From Verrucomicrobiota bacterium (GTDB lineage: Bacteria > Verrucomicrobiota > Verrucomicrobiia > JADLBR01): a stretch of DNA of 61,477 bases. The stretch's first letter is position 1. The number at the start of each line of letters is the position of its first letter. The position numbers and the translations under genes were made by a program. The stretch is from contig JAKQKQ010000297.1 in the NCBI GenBank assembly GCA_029560585.1, positions 1 to 61,477 on the forward strand, written 5' to 3'. Positions 15,886-24,828 of the stretch are shown here, piece after piece. The notes under the pieces are model-generated. The model ran no database searches. It was given only the letters and a program-made list of their open reading frames with translations, and had not been told where the DNA came from.

Positions 15886-16883
15886 CAGACGTCGATCGTT
15901 ATGATTTTCTTGATCGCCAGGACGCCGCACAGCTGCATCGTCGCCCCAATGCCCACGAGCATTCTTCCGAGCTCCGTCGAAAACAGCAGTCCGATGTAGT
16001 CGGGGTTCATCTGGTACAGCAGAAGGCCGAGCGCAATAGGCAGCAGGCCGACGATCCACCCAGAGAGCGCCCCCTGCGCGGTCAGCACCCGGATCTGCCC
16101 CTGGAGTTTGACGCGCTCCCGGATCGTGGCGGCCACTTTCTCCATCACCTCCGCCAGATTGCCGCCGATGTTCTTCTGGATAACAAACGCCGTGGCGGTG
16201 ATCTCGAGATCGGGGCTCGGAACGCGCTGCACCAAATTCTGGAAGGCCGCCTCAACAGGAAGGCCAAGGTTGGTCTCCTGGATAAGGAGTTTGAACTCCG
16301 AGGCGATCGGCTCGGGCGATTCCTTGGTCGCGTGGTCGGCCGCCTGGAGGAACGTCTGCCCTGCCCTCAGCGCATTCACGAGGAGGATCAGGAACTCCGC
16401 CAGCTGGTTGTTGAACTTGGTGATCCTCGCCTGGGACCGGCCCTTCAGGATCGCCGGGGGCAGCACGAGCCCCACGATCCCGAGAAAGACCCCCAGCATC
16501 AAATTGTGGAACGCGAACCAGAAGATCAGGAGGGGACCGACCGCGAGCAGGAACCTCATCAGTATGTATTCCGAGCACCGCATCGGAATATCGGCCGCAG
16601 CCAGCGAGCGGTCGAGCTTCTCCACGTAGGATGCGCCCGTCACCTTGGCGAGCACCTTCGATAAATCGACCTGCTGCTTGCCCTCCTCCTCCCGGATCAG
16701 CTTCTCCCACTCCGGCGGCACGTCCTTCTGTGCGGTGACCCTCTCCTTCTGAAGCTGCATCAGCCTCTTCTTGACACTGTCGTCGCCGCCCGTGAACGCG
16801 GCCTGTAGGGTGAGCAGAAACATGGCCACCCCCGCAAACAACAGGAGCGCGATCACCCAGACATTTAGATCGAGCCCCGCCAT
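15885..16883 (-). CDS. tadB: Tad pilus inner-membrane platform protein TadB
   Basis: 332 residues. An N-terminal transmembrane helix, a cytoplasmic linker (KKRLMQLQKERV...) and a GspF/TadB domain (about 165-290: KFNNQLAEFLILLVNALRAGQTFLQAADH, ITATAFVIQKNIGGNLAEVME) are followed by two C-terminal helices. It is the second platform subunit, upstream of and overlapping tadC and four bases after tadA. Gene order tadA-tadB-tadC matches the canonical Tad locus. Confidence 0.9.
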   Translation of the reverse strand: MAGLDLNVWVIALLLFAGVAMFLLTLQAAFTGGDDSVKKRLMQLQKERVTAQKDVPPEWEKLIREEEGKQQVDLSKVLAKVTGASYVEKLDRSLAAADIPMRCSEYILMRFLLAVGPLLIFWFAFHNLMLGVFLGIVGLVLPPAILKGRSQARITKFNNQLAEFLILLVNALRAGQTFLQAADHATKESPEPIASEFKLLIQETNLGLPVEAAFQNLVQRVPSPDLEITATAFVIQKNIGGNLAEVMEKVAATIRERVKLQGQIRVLTAQGALSGWIVGLLPIALGLLLYQMNPDYIGLLFSTELGRMLVGIGATMQLCGVLAIKKIITIDV

Positions 16884-16887
16884 GCGA

Positions 16888-18279
16888 TCAGATCTCCATC
16901 ACGCTCTGGAATACGTCGGTCGGCACCGGTGATCCCAGGCGTTTGAACCGGTCGAGGTAGCGCGAGATGATGCCGGTGCCCCTCATCTCGCCGTAGATCC
17001 TTCCCTCCGCGTTGACGCCCTTTGCCTCAAAGCGGAAAAGCTCCTGCATCGTGATGGTCTGTCCCTCCATTCCCTGGAGTTCGGTGATGCTGGTCACCCG
17101 GCGGCTGCCGTCGGCGAGCCGGGTCGTCTGCACGACGTAGTTGATGGCGGCCGAGATCTGCTCCCGTATGGCGCGCTGGGGGAGATCCATCCCGGCCATC
17201 ATGACGAGTGTCTCGCAGCGCGCGAGGCAGTCCCGGGGCGTGTTGGCGTGCAGGGTGGTCATCGAGCCATCGTGGCCGGTGTTCATGGCCTGGAGCATGT
17301 CCAGGGCCTCGCCACCGCGGCACTCTCCAACGATGATCCGGTCTGGGCGCATCCGCAGCGAGTTTCTCACGAGGTCGCGGATGGTGACTTCACCCTTGCC
17401 CTCGATGTTCTTGGGCCGGCTCTCCAATCGCACGATGTGCTCCTGCTGGAGCCGCAATTCGGCGGCATCCTCGATGGTCACGATCCTCTCGTGGTTCGGG
17501 ATGAACGACGAAAGGATATTGAGCATGGTCGTCTTGCCAGAGCCCGTGCCACCGGAGATCAAGACGTTCATTTTCGCGCGGACCGCCGCAGAAAGGAACA
17601 GCGCCATGCCCTGCGAAAGACTCTTGAACCGCAGAAGGTCCTCGATCTTGAGCGGGTCGGAACGGAATTTCCGGATCGTGATGGTGGGCCCGTTCAGGGA
17701 GAGGGGCGGAATGATCGCGTTAACGCGCGATCCGTCGGGGAGGCGGGCGTCCACCATGGGGCTGGACTCGTCGATGCGCCGACCGAGGGGCGAGATGATC
17801 TTGTCGATGATCCGCCGGACATGAGCGTCATCCATGAACTTCACGTCGCTGGCCTCGATCTTGCCCGAGCGCTCGACGTACACGCTGAAGGGGCCGTTCA
17901 CCAAGATGTCCATGATGTCGTCGTCGCGGAGGAGGGGCTCCAGCGGCCCGAATCCAACCATCTCATCGACGATCTCGGTCAGCAGCCTCGAGCGGAGGTG
18001 GCGTCCGATGGGGATGCGCTCGGCCTTCAGTCGCTCGTCGACGAGTTCCTCGATCCTCGCACGCAAGAACTGGTCATTGCCCGGCTGCAGCAGGCGGGGA
18101 TCGATGTTCTGGATGAGGTGGGGGAGAACCTGCTCCTTGAACTTCAGGCAGAATTCCTGCGACGGATCCCGGACCTGCATCTTCGGGGCGCGCGCCTCGG
18201 CGGGCGGGGCGGGGTTCTGCGAGCCTGGCGCCGGCCGATGTTGCTGCTGTTGCATTTGGGCTGGATTGACAAGTGCCAC
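16888..18279 (-). CDS. tadA: Tad pilus assembly ATPase TadA/CpaF
   Basis: 463 residues, a hexameric secretion ATPase of the TadA/CpaF family that powers Flp pilus extension and, in some species, retraction. Walker A is SGGTGSGKTT (about 242-251); the Asp box ERIVTIEDAAELRL, the His-box region MTTLHANTPRD and Walker B DRIIVGECRGGEA are all intact. The first 40 residues are Gln/Pro-rich and probably disordered. The start is GTG 18279. A 101-bp gap to tadZ contains nothing recognisable. Confidence 0.95.
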   Translation of the reverse strand: MALVNPAQMQQQQHRPAPGSQNPAPPAEARAPKMQVRDPSQEFCLKFKEQVLPHLIQNIDPRLLQPGNDQFLRARIEELVDERLKAERIPIGRHLRSRLLTEIVDEMVGFGPLEPLLRDDDIMDILVNGPFSVYVERSGKIEASDVKFMDDAHVRRIIDKIISPLGRRIDESSPMVDARLPDGSRVNAIIPPLSLNGPTITIRKFRSDPLKIEDLLRFKSLSQGMALFLSAAVRAKMNVLISGGTGSGKTTMLNILSSFIPNHERIVTIEDAAELRLQQEHIVRLESRPKNIEGKGEVTIRDLVRNSLRMRPDRIIVGECRGGEALDMLQAMNTGHDGSMTTLHANTPRDCLARCETLVMMAGMDLPQRAIREQISAAINYVVQTTRLADGSRRVTSITELQGMEGQTITMQELFRFEAKGVNAEGRIYGEMRGTGIISRYLDRFKRLGSPVPTDVFQSVMEI

Positions 18280-18380
18280 GGCTTCGTCCCTGCTGTAGAA
18301 AGTCTATGCCCTGACGCCCCCGACTTCAAGTGGGCTCCGCGGGCGAAATCGGAGACAGGCGCCGACCCTGTTGGCATTCC

Positions 18381-19613
18381 TCATCGCGGTCCTTGCCTGA
18401 CGCTGCCCCAGATGGCGCCCGTGCCCGAGGTCGGTCTAGATGAGCGTCCCGAGCCCTTCTCGGGCGCCTTCCTCTTTTCGTCGGACCAGCGGTTGAAGGT
18501 CAGTTCGGCCAGTTTTGACAAAACGACGGCGAGGGGCTGTTTCGGGTCGCTGATGGTGAGCGGCTTGCCGCTATTGATCGAATATGTCGCCGGCTCTGGA
18601 TTCGAGGGCAGATAGGCCGCCACGGGATGCTCCAGGATGGACTCGATCTCGCCATCCGAGATCTCGGCCCCGACCTCGGCGGTATTCACGAGGACCTTGA
18701 TCTTTTCTGATGTCACGTCCCAATCCGCGAGCTTCTTGATGAAGCGCTGTGTCGCCAGGAGACGCACCACGTCGCGCGTTGTGAGCACGAACGCGAGGTC
18801 GCATTCCGCCAGGGCGGCCTCGGTGGCGGGCACATCGGGTCGCCCGGTGTCGATGACGATGTACTCGGAGATCTGCCGGAGGTTCGACGCGACATCGCGG
18901 GCGATGGGCTTGGTCAACTCGGCGACGTCGAACTCCTGCGAGGGCGAGGCCAGAAATCGCAAGCCCAGGGGATGGTCCGCCATCAGGGTCTCCAGGAATT
19001 CCGCGTCAATCTGCTCGCCGACGCTGAGGAGATCCGCGACCGTGTTGCGCGGGACGGCGTCGAGCATCACGGAGAAGTCATTGGGCTGGCCGCTGAAATC
19101 GACCAGGGTGACGTTGGGGTTCCACTGCGCCAGGCAGGCGGCGATATTCGTTGCCACCAGCGTCTTCCCCACGCCGCCGCGCGCGGAGGCAATCGTCACC
19201 AGATAACTGTTGCCAGCCACGAGATCGTGCTCCGCCGACGAAGGCACCGCCTGGAGGCTCTGCGCGATGGCCTGCCGGATCGACTCGACGTCGAGGGGGG
19301 GCGTGATGACGTTGCGCAGGCCGAGCTGCAGGATCCGCTGCCACACGTCGGGGCCCTCATTGCCCTCGAGGGTCAACACGAACTGCAGGCCCGGCTTGCG
19401 CTGGGCGAGATTGGCCACGAGGTCGAGGCCACTCATGTCCGGCAGATTGACGCGGATGAAGGCCACGTCGGCGCGCCCCGTGGCCAGCATGAACATCGCC
19501 TCCTGCGCCGACCGGGACTCGCTGACGATCTGGTGGCTTCCGATGGCGGCAAGCGCCTCCCGGATCTGTGAGCACTGCAGCTCGTCGTCGTTGACGAGAG
19601 AAATGGCGGCCAT
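18381..19613 (-). CDS. tadZ: TadZ/CpaE pilus-positioning ATPase with degenerate receiver
   Basis: 410 residues. Residues 1-120 form a response-regulator-like fold; 130-390 are a ParA/MinD-type ATPase with deviant Walker A ASARGGVGKT (142-151) and the switch strand YIVIDTGRPDVPATEAAL. TadZ/CpaE localises the Tad machine, often to a pole. In the receiver-like domain the strand reads VAFIRVNLPDMSG, so the phospho-acceptor Asp is replaced by Arg54 and phosphorylation is unlikely, which is common in this family. It is 8 bp downstream of the secretin gene. Confidence 0.9.
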   Translation of the reverse strand: MAAISLVNDDELQCSQIREALAAIGSHQIVSESRSAQEAMFMLATGRADVAFIRVNLPDMSGLDLVANLAQRKPGLQFVLTLEGNEGPDVWQRILQLGLRNVITPPLDVESIRQAIAQSLQAVPSSAEHDLVAGNSYLVTIASARGGVGKTLVATNIAACLAQWNPNVTLVDFSGQPNDFSVMLDAVPRNTVADLLSVGEQIDAEFLETLMADHPLGLRFLASPSQEFDVAELTKPIARDVASNLRQISEYIVIDTGRPDVPATEAALAECDLAFVLTTRDVVRLLATQRFIKKLADWDVTSEKIKVLVNTAEVGAEISDGEIESILEHPVAAYLPSNPEPATYSINSGKPLTISDPKQPLAVVLSKLAELTFNRWSDEKRKAPEKGSGRSSRPTSGTGAIWGSVRQGPR

Positions 19614-19621
19614 CGCGGACG

Positions 19622-21622
19622 TTACCGTGGCCTCAGCGTGGGCGCGGTGGGCCTTGGCAGGTTGTTCAGCGGCGTTTCGGCCGAAGGCGCCGGAGCGGCA
19701 CCGGACGACGGCACGACCTGCGCCGGTGGCACGGGTGCGGGCGGCACATCAGCCATGGGAATCGGTTGGATGGTGCCCACCGCCGGGACCGGTGCTGCCG
19801 GGGCAACCGCCGCCGGAAGCGCCTCTGCCGGTGGCGCCGCTGGCGCCGCTGGCGCCGGAGGCGGGACCGCCTTCTTGGCCACGGTCGCCTTCCTAGGGGC
19901 CGGGGCGCGTTTCGGGGCGGCCTGTTCGACGGGAATCTCCTCGATCGTGTAGGGGCCGGACTGCCCACGGGCGATCCGCGCATCCCGCTCGGCCTCGGCG
20001 AGCGTCATGGGTGCCGCGGCGGCGTATGTCCGCGGTTCGAAACGGGGCCCCTTGGACGCCATGTCGGGATTGGCTGTGCCAAATGCCCGCTCGCGCTGCA
20101 GCAGCGCCTTGGTCTCACCCATCTCCGTCTCCATCGTCGCATCGACAGCGGCATAGGCGGGGCTGTGCACGATGTCCGGCGTCACTAGGAACATGACCTC
20201 CGAGAATCGATGCCCGCGGATCGTGTTCTTGAACAGGTATCCCAGGATGGGGATGTCCGAGAGCCACGGGAACTTGTTTTGATTGAGGCTCTCGTCCACG
20301 CGGAAGAGGCCCGAGAGCACGATCGTGTCACCCGACCTCACCTCGACGTTGTTCCGGGTGTTGCGCGAGTCGATCCGGAACGACCCGTCGGCGAACTCCA
20401 CCGGGACCTCCGAGACCTTGGGTGTCACGAAAAGATTGATGTTGCCATTGGGCATGATCTTCGGCCGGAAAAACACCTTCACGCCAAACTCTTCTGTCTG
20501 CGTCGTCGTCTGGAAAATCCCCCCGATGATCGAGGATGTGGACAGGATCACCTTGCCGCCCGCCAGGAACGAGGCCTCCGCGCCATCGAGCGTCACGAGC
20601 ACGGGCTTGGCCAAGATCTTCGCATCGCCGCTGGTCTCCAGCGTCCGCAACGACACGGTGTACGCGGCGTCGCTGCCCTCGGGCATCACCGTGCCATGCG
20701 TCAGACTTCGGACCTGGTCCGAGAGCCATTGCCCGCCCGCGCCAGGGCCGGGGATGTTTTCGATATAGCTGATGCCATAGGTCACCTGGTCGCCGAAGCG
20801 GAGCCCGAAATCCTTGGATCCTTCCTTGGTCAGGGCCACCACCACCACCCGAAGCCGCACCTGCTTCTGGTTGCGTATCCTCATGAAATCTAGGATCCCC
20901 TGCGGCGTGGGCTGGGTGTATGAGGTGGCGTCGGAGACGTCGCCCTCGGTCGTGTTGTCGCCGGCGGGAAACTGCGTGGTGTTGTACACGTTGGCAGCGC
21001 CGGTCGACTTGGCCTCCGACGGGCGGACCGCGGACAGGAATGCCGATGCGATCGACACCGCGCGATTGCGCTCGTCCTGATCCTCGACCTCGCCCTCCAG
21101 GATGATGTTCTCCTCGGCGATGAGGACGTTCACGTTCGGGTAGCCGATGGCGCTCTTGACGCGCATGGCCAGCGCCAGATCGTTATGGGCCACGAGCACC
21201 CGGACCTGCCGCTCGCCCGACTGCTCGAAGAGCGTGATGATCGTGGTCCCGGGTTTCTTCGCGTTCAGCACCAGCACCTCGGTCGTCACGGGCACGACCT
21301 CCACGATCTCGGGGTCGGATATGACCACCTTCTGGACCCCCGCCACGCTCAGCTTGTGGGACTCGCCAAGGAAGATCTGGACAGTCTCGGGTTCCACCAC
21401 GGGATACGTCTGGGTTGGCTTGTCCGGCGGCGCCACCTGGACGGTGGTCCCCAGCACCTGGGGAACGGGCTGCGCCACTGGCTGGACCGGCTGCGCGGGT
21501 AGCGCGGCGCGCGGCGGCTCCGAGGTCAGCTGGCAGAGGCCGACGACAGGGGCGCCGGCCAAGGCGCAGGCTAGCGGCAGCGCCAGACGGCGGCCCACGC
21601 GCGTTGATCGTTGCGTTCTCAT
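19622..21622 (-). CDS. cpaC: Tad pilus outer-membrane secretin RcpA/CpaC
   Basis: 666 residues. A signal peptide (about 1-30) is followed by the pilus-assembly N domain (about 75-150, ETVQIFLGESHKLSV...KKPGTTIITLF), a BON-like segment (VKSAIGYPNVNVLIAEENIILEGEV) and the secretin barrel domain (about 235-500, ending PWLSDIPILGYLFKNT...EVMFLVTPDIV). The last 110 residues are a long Pro/Ala-rich tail. It forms the outer-membrane pore through which the Flp pilus leaves. GGAGAAT lies seven bases before ATG 21622. No separate pilotin gene is seen nearby. Confidence 0.92.
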   Translation of the reverse strand: MRTQRSTRVGRRLALPLACALAGAPVVGLCQLTSEPPRAALPAQPVQPVAQPVPQVLGTTVQVAPPDKPTQTYPVVEPETVQIFLGESHKLSVAGVQKVVISDPEIVEVVPVTTEVLVLNAKKPGTTIITLFEQSGERQVRVLVAHNDLALAMRVKSAIGYPNVNVLIAEENIILEGEVEDQDERNRAVSIASAFLSAVRPSEAKSTGAANVYNTTQFPAGDNTTEGDVSDATSYTQPTPQGILDFMRIRNQKQVRLRVVVVALTKEGSKDFGLRFGDQVTYGISYIENIPGPGAGGQWLSDQVRSLTHGTVMPEGSDAAYTVSLRTLETSGDAKILAKPVLVTLDGAEASFLAGGKVILSTSSIIGGIFQTTTQTEEFGVKVFFRPKIMPNGNINLFVTPKVSEVPVEFADGSFRIDSRNTRNNVEVRSGDTIVLSGLFRVDESLNQNKFPWLSDIPILGYLFKNTIRGHRFSEVMFLVTPDIVHSPAYAAVDATMETEMGETKALLQRERAFGTANPDMASKGPRFEPRTYAAAAPMTLAEAERDARIARGQSGPYTIEEIPVEQAAPKRAPAPRKATVAKKAVPPPAPAAPAAPPAEALPAAVAPAAPVPAVGTIQPIPMADVPPAPVPPAQVVPSSGAAPAPSAETPLNNLPRPTAPTLRPR

Positions 21623-21640
21623 GATATTCTCCGTTCCTGG

Positions 21641-22480
21641 TTAACGGGGCACCGACACACTGGTCTTGTTGGCACCGCTAAAAATCTCGATCGTCGGCTG
21701 CTGCTTCGGGGCCGGCACCTCGGTGATCGTCGGCGCGCTCGTCCTCCCAAGCATCTCGCTGATCGACGTGCCATCCGACTGGACCTCCGCGCTATCCCGG
21801 AAATTGCGCAATGTGAAGTGGATCCTGGCGGCCAATTCGGTGAGCACCAGAACCTCGGCCTGCTCCGGACTCACCGCAAGCGTCACAACCGGCCGCTGGC
21901 TGGTCGTCTGATTCGGGCTGTTGCCCATGTTGATCTCCAGGACCTCCACGTCCTGAAGCACCGTCTGGGTCTGCTCGGTCGACTCCTTCCCCTCCTCGTC
22001 CAGCTTGAACTGGCCGATCACGTCAACGTGATCGCCCGGCACGATCGCATACCCCACCGCCTTGGCCTCGTCTATGCCCACGGTCACCGCCCGCTTGCCC
22101 TCGGGGATCCGGAAACTCAGCGCGGTCGCCTCCTCCCGGGTCGTGAGCTTCCCGCGCCGCAGGATTTCGTTCGCCACCATCGGCACCTTGGAAAACAGGG
22201 CCCTCGTCTCCTCCGGCGTGGAGAAAACGTCGGCCTCCACGCCCATCGCTTGTACCGCCTTCTTGGGGATGGCCTTAATCGTCAGCATGTCCGAGTGGAT
22301 CTCGGTGCGCATGGGGATGTCGCGGGCCGTGAAAACCACGTTGACCATTTCTTCGGGCGCCTGGGGTCCCACGACCTGCTTAGAACGCCGCTCGATCACG
22401 TCTTTCATCAGCCAAATCCCCAAACCCGCCAGGGCCGCCGACACTAATAGCAGGAGGAGTGTCGATCTCGATCTTCCCAT
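21641..22480 (-). CDS. cpaB: Tad pilus periplasmic protein CpaB/RcpC
   Basis: 279 residues with one N-terminal transmembrane helix (LLLLLVSAALAGLGIWLM). A SAF-like domain (about 48-115: VVFTARDIPMRTEIHSDMLTI, NEILRRGKLT) and the RcpC/CpaB domain (SFRIPEGKRAVTVGIDEAKAVGYAIVPGDHVDVI) follow. RcpC proteins help the secretin complex and may contact peptidoglycan. It is the first gene of the assembly operon, separated from the pilin gene by an intrinsic terminator. Confidence 0.92.
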   Translation of the reverse strand: MGRSRSTLLLLLVSAALAGLGIWLMKDVIERRSKQVVGPQAPEEMVNVVFTARDIPMRTEIHSDMLTIKAIPKKAVQAMGVEADVFSTPEETRALFSKVPMVANEILRRGKLTTREEATALSFRIPEGKRAVTVGIDEAKAVGYAIVPGDHVDVIGQFKLDEEGKESTEQTQTVLQDVEVLEINMGNSPNQTTSQRPVVTLAVSPEQAEVLVLTELAARIHFTLRNFRDSAEVQSDGTSISEMLGRTSAPTITEVPAPKQQPTIEIFSGANKTSVSVPR

Positions 22481-22602
22481 AGTATCAACAACTTACTAAC
22501 AGAGGATGGCGTTTGCAACCAAAAAAACTGTTGCTTTAGCGTGACAGTCCCAAACCCCAACGGGTCGTGGCCAAAGGCAGGCCCCGGCCCCACGGATGGT
22601 AC

Positions 22603-22634
22603 AAAAAAGGGGCGGCGGGAAGTCCCACCGCCCC
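22603..22634 (-). terminator. Rho-independent terminator after flp-1
   Basis: On the minus strand a GC-rich hairpin (GGGGCGG..., closed by ...CCGCCCC, loop around ACTT) is followed by six T residues. It lies between the flp-1 pilin gene and cpaB, so it should cap pilin mRNA and lower read-through into the assembly genes, giving more pilin than machinery. Confidence 0.88.
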
Positions 22635-22685
22635 TAGGAGCCAGCACGTTTGCGTGTCGCAAACGGCGCAAGATGCAAGCCGAAC

Positions 22686-22847
22686 TTACGTGCCGCTCAG
22701 GTGCGACGTAGCCTTGCCGAAGGCCGTGGATATACCACCCTTCAGTGCCGTGAGCGCCGCAATCAGAAGAACAGAAACCAACGCAATGATCAAAGCGTAT
22801 TCAACGAGCGTCTGACCCTTGCTGTCCCTTAGTACGAGTGCTTTCAT
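22686..22847 (-). CDS. flp: Flp-type pilin 1
   Basis: 53 residues. The prepilin leader is MKALVLRDSKG and the hydrophobic stretch begins QTLVEYALIIALVSVLLIAAL. The G-Q-T-L-V-E-Y core is the Flp signature, with Glu5 and Tyr6 of the mature pilin after cleavage at G11|Q12. The subunit polymerises into the Tad pilus. A near-perfect Shine-Dalgarno, AGGAGGTGAG, precedes ATG 22847, consistent with high expression. It ends at the 22603-22634 terminator. No TadV prepilin peptidase is in the window, so that enzyme must be encoded elsewhere. Confidence 0.95.
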   Translation of the reverse strand: MKALVLRDSKGQTLVEYALIIALVSVLLIAALTALKGGISTAFGKATSHLSGT

Positions 22848-22935
22848 TTTCTCACCTCCTTTCTCTCTCTATGCTCAATCTTGTGCTTGATGCCGAAAAC
22901 GCGCGATCGTCAATCAGTGCCGCGAAAATCTCTAT

Positions 22936-23124
22936 CTAAGGAGTACTGCCTGAATACGCCTTCTGGAGTTTGCTGTTGCTGTCCGCTATGTTGCCTTCAA
23001 TGGCTGTCGAGAGTGTCAAGAGTGCCCCCACCACCGCCACCGCCACCAGCGCGATGATCAGTGAGTATTCCACAAGCGTTTGTCCACGCTTCTTCCTTTT
23101 CAGGCTTGGGACCTCGTTATTCAA
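22936..23124 (-). CDS. Flp-type pilin 2
   Basis: 62 residues, a second Flp pilin: basic leader ...LKRKKRG, cleavage before Q, then QTLVEYSLIIALVAVAVVGALL. It shares the Flp core with pilin 1 but has a longer leader and a different C-terminus (SKLQKAYSGSTP). The only in-frame start after the upstream stop is TTG 23124, with a weak TGAGG before it. It lies 88 bp upstream of flp-1 in the same direction. It may be a minor pilin or an alternative major subunit. Confidence 0.88.
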   Translation of the reverse strand: MNNEVPSLKRKKRGQTLVEYSLIIALVAVAVVGALLTLSTAIEGNIADSNSKLQKAYSGSTP

Positions 23125-23136
23125 CCTCAGAACAGC

Positions 23137-23153
23137 AGCAGCTTCCGTGCCAA
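23137..23153 (-). promoter_or_regulatory. Candidate sigma-54 promoter upstream of flp-2
   Basis: Minus strand TTGGCACG-GAAG-CTGCT: the -24 element is perfect and the -12 element has one mismatch; GG and GC are 10 bases apart. The predicted start site would be only about 2 nt before the TTG start codon, which weakens the call unless translation is nearly leaderless. Confidence 0.4.
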
Positions 23154-23157
23154 TGCC

Positions 23158-23199
23158 CTAGCAGCCTGTCAGACTTTCGAGAGTTCGATAGGCTGCTAG
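23158..23199 (-). repeat. 10-bp perfect inverted repeat upstream of flp-2
   Basis: CTAGCAGCCT and AGGCTGCTAG are perfectly complementary and enclose a 22-nt spacer. It lies immediately upstream of the candidate sigma-54 site, so it could be a regulator site, an insertion relic or a terminator-like hairpin without a T-run. The rest of the gap up to 23473 holds nothing else recognisable. Confidence 0.6.
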
Positions 23200-23473
23200 T
23201 AAGCAAAACCGCTTGGCACTTAATTGGTTGCTGTGCATGAGGGAGAAGAGGGATCGCCCGAACGCCACCTTGAGCCAGGGACCTGCTATCTTTGCTAACT
23301 AGTTCACCTGCATAGTATTGTGCAGTCATCACCCCGGCGACTGCTTTCCTGTAAAGGGATAGCCGACCAGCCCCGTTGAATCCGGTCGCCCAACTGAATC
23401 GCGATGTCCGTTGGGAAGATGCTCTAAATGTGGGCAGTAGTGAAAACTTATCGTGACACACTGTTTTCCTAAG

Positions 23474-24751
23474 TTAACACCCTGCTGGGTTTCTCTTATA
23501 GAGTATCGGGGCGGAAACGAGCGGTATCGATTGTGCGGTAATCAGCAACCCTACCCAGGGGATCCACCAGAGACCGGTCTCCCCGTCCACCGATTGGACC
23601 TTGGCGGCAAACCAGACCACGCTCAATGTGAGCCACGTCAAAAGAGCCAACGCCTGCGGCACACGATGCTGCAGCACCAGCGCAGTCAATGCAGTCCAGA
23701 AGGCGGGCAACAAGAGAACGAAATCGTAGCTGTATGCATGCGGCACGAGCACCAAACCCACCGCGCACACCATGGCAAGGCCGCAGGCCAGGCCATTGCC
23801 GCTGTGCGTATCGTCGGAAACAAGGTGGCGTCGGCCAAGCGTCCAGCCCGCAACAAATCCCCATAGCCCCGCGCAGATCCACGCACCGTACCAAAAGGCA
23901 GCAAATCCCCCCCCAAGCGCGCGACTGGCCAAGGCAGCCAGCGTTGCCGCCTGAACGCTTGAGGGGCGACTGGACCGCACAAAATCCAAAAAATCACCCC
24001 AGGCTTCGGCCACAAAGCACGTCGTAATCGCACACCAAACCAAGGCGCAAAACGCAAATGCCCACACCGTCCTTGTCCGTCGCATGCCACACCCGTATCC
24101 CAGCGAGAACGCCACCGCTACCGCCGCAATATGGGGTTTGACCAAGACTGCCACCAGCAGCGCACCGGCGACCGTCGGCATCCCGCGCGACTGGTATGCC
24201 AACCACGCGGAGACCCCTAGCAAGGCCCACGCACTGCACTGGCCCGTGCCCAGCAAATTGAGACAGGGAAGCCAAAGGACCCACGAACAAGCGCACAGAA
24301 CGCACGCGGCCCAGTTCCGTCTGGTGCCTGATACCACGCCCCCCCAAAACCATCCCGACACTGCAAGCAGAACCACATTGACCGCCACATTGATCCATGT
24401 CGCACACCGAAAATCCAGCTGCGAGATCGCCAAAAATGGCAGCAGGGAAGGCGGCGGGTGAAACAGGGGCCGGTATGCATACTCGCTCGGCCCCAACGTG
24501 TCCTCCGGATGATATGCGTTTCCTCCGCTCAGAGCCGCCCGACAGCCCAGATAAAAGTGAATGAATGTCTCGGCACCAAAGGGCGGGCGCTTGCCGAGGA
24601 CCGCATCACTTTCCACCGCATGCCCGCCCAGGCCAGCGCGCGGTTGCAGGTACCCCCAGCCGATCATCAGGACTGTGGCGGCGATGACGGCCACGCCAGA
24701 GATTCGGCGAAATGGACCACATATCGAACGGGCACCCCAGCCTCCAGCCAT
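23474..24751 (-). CDS. GT-C membrane glycosyltransferase (DUF2029/GT87-like)
   Basis: 425 residues with about ten transmembrane helices. The pattern FIHFYLGCRAALSGGNAYHPED, AYRPLFHPPPSLLPFLAISQL and the loop LNLLGTGQCSAWALLG fits DUF2029/GT87 polyprenyl-phosphate-mannose-dependent mannosyltransferases, whose active site is periplasmic. The Asp of the first large loop is not obvious, so activity is uncertain. ATG 24751 is chosen; longer starts would run into the divergent neighbour. Base composition is slightly less GC-rich than the surroundings. It may decorate envelope glycans or the adjacent pilus; that is inference. Confidence 0.65.
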   Translation of the reverse strand: MAGGWGARSICGPFRRISGVAVIAATVLMIGWGYLQPRAGLGGHAVESDAVLGKRPPFGAETFIHFYLGCRAALSGGNAYHPEDTLGPSEYAYRPLFHPPPSLLPFLAISQLDFRCATWINVAVNVVLLAVSGWFWGGVVSGTRRNWAACVLCACSWVLWLPCLNLLGTGQCSAWALLGVSAWLAYQSRGMPTVAGALLVAVLVKPHIAAVAVAFSLGYGCGMRRTRTVWAFAFCALVWCAITTCFVAEAWGDFLDFVRSSRPSSVQAATLAALASRALGGGFAAFWYGAWICAGLWGFVAGWTLGRRHLVSDDTHSGNGLACGLAMVCAVGLVLVPHAYSYDFVLLLPAFWTALTALVLQHRVPQALALLTWLTLSVVWFAAKVQSVDGETGLWWIPWVGLLITAQSIPLVSAPILYKRNPAGC

Positions 24752-24828
24752 CACGCAACGGATAGACTCTGCAGTAGAGGAATTCAAGCACTTGAACCCT
24801 CTCCTTTTTCTTACATGCTTCACTCCCA

